Positions 57,061-64,000 of a DNA stretch of 64,000 nt are shown piece after piece. Numbering within the stretch: the stretch's first letter is position 1; each line of letters begins with the position of its first letter. Where the stretch lies: positions 7,006,001 through 7,070,000 of the forward strand of contig NC_072893.1 of the NCBI RefSeq assembly GCF_027943255.1, written 5' to 3'. The notes beneath the pieces are model-generated. The model did not search any database, was not told where the DNA came from, and saw only the letters and a program-made list of their open reading frames with translations. The translations under genes were made by a program, and so were the position numbers. This stretch comes from Anastrepha obliqua (taxonomy: Eukaryota; Arthropoda; Insecta; Diptera; Tephritidae).

Positions 57061-59000
57061 AAAACATCATCATACGAGGACAGTGGTAGTAAAACGGTGC
57101 TGGTCACTAATTAGGATTAATTCAGTGGAAATACTCAACCACCTTAAGAGCCACAACAACAACAAGAGTAGGGCGCACAACAGGTTTTAAGAATGCTGTA
57201 CAAGATCTTGACATTTGGTAGCATCACGGGACAGTTAATTTTACGCTTTAATAATTCCTTTCCTTGCCAAATATTTTGAAGTTATAACTTTTTTTTCAAA
57301 TATTTCAATATTTTTTGCACATTTATTCTCAATATTTTTATTCTCCATACTATATTCTCAATTTATTTTTTCTCAATATTTTTCATCGGTTGAAAAGAAA
57401 TAAAAACAAGTGGCCAGTGTGAAAAATTAATTTTTTTCATGTATAAATATTTTTTTTACCTCAAACGTTTCTGGGTCAATCTTATAGCACACTTAATTAA
57501 TATTGTATTTAAATCAGATTTGCAGTTTTGGTGTAAGAAACAAAATTCAAAAGATTTTGGTTGGATCGGGTTGAATATTATAATGGGCATTGCATGGCGT
57601 CGGGGCGTATGAGCAACATTTTGTGTATGGGGCCGTATAAGTAACATTTGGAGCGCGAAGCAAATGCCTTTAGGTTAAAATTAATTACTGCCAAAGGCGC
57701 ATACGTTGTAGTCAAGTGAAGCTTCCTCAATAATTTACTATGCATTTTAGTGCTCTTGCCCCCACCTAACACCCCTACCACGAGCTGCTCCAAATGGACT
57801 CCTGCAATTAATGCAACAATATATCCAACAGCTGTCAAGTCAAATCTGCCAACAATGCCACACATAAATTTGTCATCTTGACACGGTTTTGAATGAAAAC
57901 GCAAACGCAGACATAAATGCACAAATGCGTACGGTTGATGGCATGCAACATCTAGCAATGGAATCAGCGGCGGCAACATGCAGCACTGACAGCAGCCAAC
58001 TATGTAGGCACATCAACTGCAGCAATGATGGCCCCCGCATGGCCATGTTCTGAGACAAGGCTGAAACAAGGCGGCAGTGTGTAAGTGTGTGGCAGCACAA
58101 GTAGGCGTACTATGTACGCACTCGCCACCTTAGCCACTAAAATGCTGCTACGGCTGCTGGAGGCACTGCTTCCCCTCATTGCTGCCACTTCACTTACCAC
58201 TTGCTTCATGTTGAATTATGCCTCCTGACGCTGACATATTTGCCACTTAACAGCGTCGGCACCCCGGTAAAGCAGTCAACAACAGTCACCGAAGCCGCCA
58301 CCGCTGCCACAAAAGCAGCAGCTAAATATAAGGCAAATCCGCAGCTGGAGCTCACTTCAGTTGGTTTCAGCAAAATGCGCAATTAGGGTTTTGTGGTTGT
58401 AAGTGTTATGTGGCAACTGAAGAAAAAAGGAAAAAAGAAACATAACAGCAAAAAATAACGAAAACAAACACACAAATAAGCGAACAAACAATCGGAGAAT
58501 GAATGTTCACTCATTCTTTGCGCGCATCTTAAGCCTTCACTTGCACACGCATGCTTAGCAAGAATAACAGCAACAACAACAATTACAATTGCGAAAAATA
58601 CACAGCCGAGCGCACTTAGCACATTTGCTCAATTTACAGCAATTTACACTTGCCGCTGCCATTTGTGGCAACCCCCGGCATGCAGTGACTGCCGTGCCCT
58701 CCCACCCACTTTCCGCATTTTTGCCCCGCACTGTAGGGCGTTTTGGAGTGCACATTTCGTAATGGAAAAATCACTTGAGCTCATTTATAATTCAATTTCA
58801 TGTACTTGTGGCAGTTTGTTAATGTGGTTGTTGGTGGTGTTTGCTAAGGTTGCATTTGCCGGCGTGGAATTTGTTGCATGTCATGTGCAGTGTTGACTTA
58901 ATAAATTGCAAGCATATTAAGTGTGCGCTGGTGTTGGTGTTGGCGGCTAGCAGAGTGCGAGTGTTTAGCTTAGCTATTACGGCGCTTATTGGTTGGCATA
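57061..59000. other. Non-coding interval
   Basis: No gene supported. A/T-rich to about 57560, then more GC-rich with GCA/CAA-rich stretches (57960-58330, 58560-58590). The many overlapping open frames reflect these simple repeats. Confidence 0.45.
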
Positions 59001-59004
59001 TACA

Positions 59005-59028
59005 TGTGTGTGTGTGTGTGTGTGCGTT
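59005..59028. repeat. (TG)n microsatellite
   Basis: Uninterrupted TG dinucleotide run followed by TGCG. Confidence 0.85.
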
Positions 59029-59558
59029 GGTAACGCTGCAGCGCACTTTGATTAATGCGAATTTGAGTGTGAAGTGGCGAGTGTCGTAATTGCTTAGTAA
59101 GCATTTTAATTATAATAATGTAAACGGTTTTTATTGCCGCTGCAAAATGCTGCGCAAAATGTGTGTAATTGGCGTTGCGCATATTTGAAAGGAGTTTGTG
59201 TTGTTTCTACTGCTGTTGAATAAGGCAAATGTTAGGAAAAGAAGAAGACTTGCATAACCGAGCAGATTCTGGTGGCAGGCGATGAGAAACTCTTTGCTAT
59301 ATCTGTGCACATTAGGATGCCTGGGTGACCTAGGTTAGGATAAACGACTGTTCTTGCGAGGGGCCTACGTAGACAAACACAAAAATTCTTCCGTTGAGAT
59401 AACATAGAGTGGGAAGGGGGAGAGAAGAAAGACAGGAACCAGACAGATGGAAAAAAAGGAAGAAGTGGCTTTCGATTCGGGAATGATCATCAACAGTGGC
59501 TAAGAACGTTCGTATTAACGGCTTCAAGCTATTGATGAATTTCACCAGATGTGTGAAA

Positions 59559-60779
59559 TTGGGTTTCGGGGGAAAAAATGTCGTATTTGTGATCGAAATT
59601 CGACGCTTTATTTAATGTACTTAGAATTATCCGAGTCAAGTCAAATATGCCCCGTTTTGATCGCAAACTTGTTGCCATTTAGAAGGCAACTTCATTATCC
59701 CCCCTTTATAAAAACCGCTTGTAAAAACTCAGACCACCAGTTTTCGCAAGCCTCTTTTGAGGCCAACTTGGTATCACCAAGGGCATTTTGCATGGACCGG
59801 AAGAGATGAGATTCACTTGGTGTCAGGTCCGGACTATATGGTGGGTGCGATAGGACATCTCATTCGAGCTCCCGTAGCTTCTGGCGGGTCATCAAAGATA
59901 TGTGAGGACGAGCGTTGCCCTGGTGGAACACAATACCATTCCTATTGACCAATTCTGGCCGCTTATGGTCAATCGCCTGCTTCAAACGGTCAAGTTGCTC
60001 ACAGTACAGGACCAAATTAAGGGTCTGGCCATAGTTGAGCAGCTCATAGTGGATATTTCCCTTCCAATTCCACCAAACACACAGCAAAACCTTCCTGGCG
60101 GCCAATCCGGGCTTGGCGAGGGCTTGGGCCGGCTCGCCGCTTCTCGACCACGATCTTTTTCGTTTGGCGTTGTCGTACGTGATCCACTTTTCATCGCCAG
60201 TCACCATTCGCTTCAAAAATGGGTCAAGTTCGTTCCGTTTTAGCAGAGAATAGGAAGCGTTGATTCGGTCCAAGAGATTTTTTTGCGTCAACATGTGTGG
60301 CACCCAAACATCCAGCTTTTTTTAGAATCCAATCTTCTGCAAATGGTTCCAAACGGTTTTGTGGTCTACACCTAGTTCTTGACTAATCGAGCGAATGCTC
60401 ACATGCCGGTCTCTTTGGATAATTTCAACGATTTTATCAGTCTCTACGACGATTGGCCTACCAGTAAGGGGTGCATCTTCGACATCTACTACACCAGAAC
60501 GAAATCGATCGAACCAACGCTGTGATGTGCGAATCGTACCTCTAAAGTAGTAAAAACGTAGAATATGACGAATTTCTTGCTCGGTGGACTCCATCTTTGA
60601 CGCGCTATAACTTAAGACTGAAACGTACGATCACAACACTGTCAAAAAGACACTTGTAGTACAGATTGTCGTCTTCAAATCGCCGTTTAGTGTGACCCGA
60701 TGCAATAAGTACAACGCAAGATATGTTTAAATGTCGCGCTCAATTGACAAAATACGACATTACTTTTTCCCCAACCCAA
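59559..60779 (-). mobile_element. mariner element, mellifera-like, second type
   Basis: The ends read, inwards, TTGGGTTTCGGGGGAAAAAA (left) and TTGGGTTGGGGAAAAAGTAA (right), both continuing to ATGTCGTATTT. The right side is followed by TA; the left TA has decayed to AA. The element is about 1.22 kb and encodes one damaged transposase. Confidence 0.85.
59636..60594 (-). pseudogene. mariner transposase, second catalytic Asp lost
   Basis: The ATG at 60594 opens MESTEQEIRHILRFYYFRG. An internal deletion removes most of the first HTH, joining to RTSQRWFDRFRSG. HTH2 (ISQELGVDHKTVWNHLQKIG) is followed by a stop in place of a Lys before KKLDVWVPHMLTQ. D1 (VTGDEKWITYDN) is present. The D2 block reads VFHQGNARPH (Asp to Gly). 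Around 59862 a deletion removes most of the D3 block, and a degraded C-terminus ends at the TGA at 59638-59636. Clearly inactive. Confidence 0.85.
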
Positions 60780-61412
60780 TATTTAAACCCGCAATATCCG
60801 CAGGTGTAGCGTAAAAGTGAGGACCCAGATGTCTAAATCTTTGCCCGACGAGAGCAGGGTAGCTGAGAAGAAGGTGCTGAGATGATTCCGCCTCGACCTC
60901 CAGACAGCTTCTGCAGAAAGAACTAGAAGCAATCCGAAGTCTCACCGCATGAACACCTAACGGACAATGTCCGGTAAAGATATCCGCCAAATTCGATAGC
61001 TGGGGCTTTGTTAGCCTTGGAAGTGGATGACTTAACTATTACGTCGGCATGCCTGAAAACATGGACTTACTTTAGGAGTACCAAAGAGCGTTCAACTTTC
61101 CCTCAAAAGATAAAGAAAAAGTGAGACACGAAGCTTCAATATTAATTCTCCGTTAGAATAACCTTTCTTTTCAAAAATGATACAACCCAGTAGGGTTGAA
61201 GTTATCTGAATTAAGAAAAACATTTTTTGATATTCCAAATATAAGACAGAGAGGGAATTGGTAAGTTTCAACCTGCCGGTATTTAGAAGCGCGAACATTG
61301 CTCTTGCACTGAAGGAAAATATCTCGGAGCAATCGTTCCTTCGAGAGTCGGTTCTACGTAACCGCAACGACCCAGATTTATGTCTATCACTCTCCCATAT
61401 ATGTATGAGGAC

Positions 61413-62722
61413 TGTGGGCAAAAAGTAAGGTGAATTTATTTGTCAAACTTCGCGGGATTAAAATTTCGCTCTAGTTATTTTTTTCATGAGTTGGCAGCAC
61501 TGTTAATAACATCTGGACCAACTTTCATGTGAATGTCATTATCAGTAATATATAATATTTACGCTTGTGTTTACCAAACGACCAAGAGTGTATTTTTCGA
61601 TTTTTACAATGTCTGATTTGATTGAGCAGAGAAGTGCCATTAAATTTTGTTTGCGGAATGAAATTTCGGCTGCGGAAACGTTTAGCATGTTGCAGAAGGC
61701 ATTTGGTGATTCGACCATGTCGCAGAAAAATGTTTATAAGTGGTACAAAGACTTGAAAGAGGGTCGAGAACGGGTTGATGACTTGGAGCGCTCCGGACGA
61801 CCATCGACGTCAACAGGTGACCAACACGTCACTAAAGTGAAGGAGTTGGTGCTCAAAAATCGTCGGTTGACTGTTAAAGACCTTACTTATATGATCGGAA
61901 TATCAGAAGGATCTGTGAAAACCATTTTGAAATACCATTTGGGCCTACGAAAAGTCAAATCTCGTTTGGTACCGAAAACTCTCAATTTCTTGGAAAAAAG
62001 TCGTCGCGTTGATGTGTGTGAAACAATGCCTTCAGACTATCAGGACAAGCTCAAATGCATCATTACGGGAGATGAGACTTGGATTTATGCTTACGACCCT
62101 GAAACAACCGACCAATTAAGCGAATATCGTGCTAAAGGCGAGGCCAGACCGAAAAGAGCACGTCAAAGTTGTTCAAAAATAAAGCTCAAGATGACAGTTG
62201 TTTTCGATTTTCGTGGTGTGGTGCACTATGAATTCCTTCCACCTGGCCAAACTGTTAATAAGGAATATTATTTGAGCGATATGCGTCGTTTACGTGAAGC
62301 AATTCCTCTAAAAATACCAGAATTATGGGCCAACAACTCTTGGTTTTTGCATCATTATAATGCACCGTCTCACACTGCACTCGTTCTTCGTGACCATTTC
62401 GCCAAAAATTCCATGCATATCGTTCCGCAACCACCGTATTCGCCTGATTTGGCTCCGTGTGACTTCTGGCTATTCCCAAAACTCAAGAGACCACTCCGGG
62501 GAACGCGTTTCGAGTCGATTGAGGAGATAAAAGCTGAATCGAAGAAGGTGCTGATGGCTATACCGGAAATGGACAATTTGGGATGTTTCGGGGATTGGAA
62601 AAATCGTTGGCATAAGTGTATTTCATCGAAAGGGGATTGTTTTGAAGGGGATGAAATTGATTTACAAGAATAAATAAAGATTTTTCATTTTACAACCAAA
62701 TTCACCTTACTTTTTGCCCACA
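61413..62722 (+). mobile_element. mariner element with TIR TGTGGGCAAAAAGTAAGGTG
   Basis: The ends read TGTGGGCAAAAAGTAAGGTG at 61413 and the same sequence reverse-complemented ending at 62722, extending a few bases more on both sides. A clean TA duplication is not visible directly outside. Length about 1.31 kb with one open transposase frame. Confidence 0.85.
61609..62673 (+). CDS. mariner transposase, open frame, catalytic Asp to Tyr
   Basis: The ATG at 61609 (MSDLIEQRSAIKFCLRNEIS) gives 354 aa, close to the usual ~345-350. The HTH regions are NVYKWYKDLKEGRERVDDL and LTVKDLTYMIGISEGSVKTI. D1 is in CIITGDETWIYAYDPET. The D2 block reads FLHHYNAPSHTA: Tyr stands where HHDNAPSH is expected. The D3 block is YSPDLAPCDFWLFPKL. 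I count 34 residues between the second and third positions, a DD34D layout. With one of three metal-binding Asp replaced, cutting activity should be lost, though the frame is otherwise open and DNA binding could persist. It lies within intact-looking TIRs. Confidence 0.9.
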   Translation: MSDLIEQRSAIKFCLRNEISAAETFSMLQKAFGDSTMSQKNVYKWYKDLKEGRERVDDLERSGRPSTSTGDQHVTKVKELVLKNRRLTVKDLTYMIGISEGSVKTILKYHLGLRKVKSRLVPKTLNFLEKSRRVDVCETMPSDYQDKLKCIITGDETWIYAYDPETTDQLSEYRAKGEARPKRARQSCSKIKLKMTVVFDFRGVVHYEFLPPGQTVNKEYYLSDMRRLREAIPLKIPELWANNSWFLHHYNAPSHTALVLRDHFAKNSMHIVPQPPYSPDLAPCDFWLFPKLKRPLRGTRFESIEEIKAESKKVLMAIPEMDNLGCFGDWKNRWHKCISSKGDCFEGDEIDLQE

Positions 62723-63074
62723 TGAGTCGGTACGTGACTACCATTCGGAAGTGCACTGGCCCGAAGCTTCGGCCACGAAACACTAATTGATAGGAACATT
62801 TTTGTCGAATAACGCTTGCTTCTCGATTTTTCATTGGCGGAGGACTTTTACTCAGCGCACAACCAGACATCCTGAGTTGTTTCGCTTTCTCAAATCAGTT
62901 CGCTCCAGAAAAGATGAGGATCTTTGGGCGAAACTCGGAAGTTGTGAGGTATTTATACCATATGCAGAAGAATCCTCCCGGCCACTCAGAAGTGAATGAC
63001 GACCAGAGACTTTTCCCACTTGCGTGAACTTTTACACATGAAACCCTTGTCTAATTCATGTTGTTGCCATCATC
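62723..63074. other. Unassigned interval
   Basis: No gene seen. 62740-62760 (GTGACTACCATTCGGAAG) resembles a few bases of the SINE head, too short to call. Confidence 0.3.
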
Positions 63075-63680
63075 AGCCTTAACAACTGCGCTGTTAATTC
63101 TACCTTTTCCAAACTGGATAACGAAGCAAACCGAATTGGCCTGGTGGTGAACGAGAATAAAACAAAGTACCTACTGCCATCAAACAAATATTCGGCACAC
63201 TCACACGCATGCCTCTGTTGACAGTTATGATTTTGAGGTTGTGAAAGACTTAGTTTATTTAGGAACCAGTATTGACACTTATAACAATGTCAGCTTGAAA
63301 ATCCAACCCAGAATCTCTCTTGCTAACAAGTGCTACTTTGGACTAAGTAGGCAACTGATTAGTAAAGTCCTCTCTCGACGAGCAAAATTAACACTCTCCA
63401 AGGCTCTCATCCCCGTCCTTTCTTATGTTGTAGAATCTTGGATGATGACAACATTTGCGGAGATACCACGGAAAATTTTTGGAAGCTAGAATGGGCTGTA
63501 TAAGTTTTACGAAGACATAGACAAAGTGCAGCAAATAAAGATTCAGCGGCTTCGTTTTCTGGGCAATGCCATCCGAACATATACAAACGTCCCGACTCTA
63601 AAAGTATTCGATGCCGTACCAGCTGGTGGTAGCAGAGGAAGAGCAAGGTGTCCATCGCTGGTTAGCATGAGAAGTAAATG
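63075..63680 (+). mobile_element. RTE-like LINE 3' part
   Basis: Reads STFSKLDNEANRIGLVVNEN, KTKYLLPSNKYSAHS, FEVVKDLVYLGTSIDTYNNV and SLKIQPRISLANKCYFGLSR. RRAKLTLSKALIPVLSYVVE, IQRLRFLGNAIRTYTN and LKVFDAVPAGGSRGRARCP follow. Parallel to 50485-51150 and 42925-43340, with independent indels. Confidence 0.8.
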
Positions 63681-64000
63681 ACTCGCGCGTAACAAATAAT
63701 TCGTTCTGATGGTCTCTACTTGTCTAAACATTGTATCATATCTTCTTTTGAACTGAGCCTATGGTTATATGAAAATCCACATCATTTATATAGTAGGTCA
63801 ATACCGAAACAAGCCGCTGGCTTCAATTGCAAAGCTCTCAAGGAAGATAGTCGTGAGATCACTTTACCTTTCCACACAGTAAACTGTTTACAAAAACTTT
63901 CGTGGAAATGTGGATTCGTCAAATTTGGATGGGAGTAAGTACTTCTCGTACAAAGTCTTCCCTATCTCACAGTAGCAATTCTTAGCTATTTTGGGGACTA
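63681..64000. other. Unassigned interval to the window end
   Basis: No gene or repeat recognised in the last 320 bases. Confidence 0.35.

Larger units (their letters stand above)
59320..61070 (-). mobile_element. LINE 3' end split by a mariner
   Basis: Minus strand: 61000-60780 reads MADIFTGHCPLGVHAVRLRI, SSFCRSCLEVEAESSQHLLL and a FRHLGPHFYATPADIAGLNI block (C-terminal knuckle). After the mariner (59559-60779) the sequence continues as FTHLVKFINSLKPLIRTFLA near 59555-59490 and runs out near 59320. Same structural type as the other RNase H-bearing LINEs. Confidence 0.65.

Noticed and set aside
57578..58209. Cluster of minus-strand open frames (133, 75 and 69 codons)
   Set aside because: Overlapping frames in GCA/CAA-rich DNA; no homology recognised, no signal peptide plus splice structure to support a gene.

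Overview
The window looks like repeat-dense, AT-rich DNA from a higher (brachyceran) fly, plausibly a tephritid fruit fly. The reasons are: one spliced insect chemoreceptor gene with short GT-AG introns; several mariner lineages, including the DD41D 'rosa' type known from Ceratitis; many non-LTR retrotransposon (LINE) pieces; a tRNA-derived SINE; and long A/T-rich stretches with CA/TG and TATA microsatellites. No bacterial operon, rRNA, functional tRNA, CRISPR array or LTR-retrovirus-like gene was seen. The species is an inference.

The only clear host gene is a three-exon divergent ionotropic receptor (IR) at 40096-44478 (+, 630 aa). It has a signal peptide, a ligand-binding region and three membrane segments. 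Its second intron (2.4 kb) holds two LINE fragments, a SINE and an RTE-like piece.

The rest is mostly transposons of different ages, often nested. Left part (1-20 kb): DD41D mariner remnants, a RNase H-bearing LINE interrupted by a 773-bp hAT-like MITE with 8-bp target duplication, a decayed Mos1-like mariner, Jockey- and RTE-like LINE tails and an almost complete mellifera-type mariner (14262-15499). Middle (20-34 kb): a possible piggyBac-like shell, another copy of the first LINE family interrupted by a palindromic MITE with a perfect 8-bp duplication, and a 3.9-kb DNA transposon (27520-31439). That transposon has 436-bp terminal inverted repeats and a roughly 618-codon transposase of a family I know only as 'uncharacterized' proteins. 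It sits next to a second copy of the palindromic MITE and in the AT tail of a SINE. Right part (34-64 kb): the IR gene; a 2.78-kb hAT element with perfect ends and 8-bp duplication, nested in a LINE; R1-, RTE- and Jockey-type pieces; and two more mariners (59559-60779 and 61413-62722), the latter with an open 354-aa frame but a substituted catalytic Asp.

The most interesting item is the 27520-31439 transposon: long TIRs built partly from ~120-bp tandem units, internal hairpin repeats, and a transposase with N-terminal Cys motifs, an HTH and candidate acidic residues in CDFSENY, FTDGAKQ and HGKGACDG motifs. It is close to intact, with one in-frame TGA. No database search was possible; all family names rest on motif recognition.
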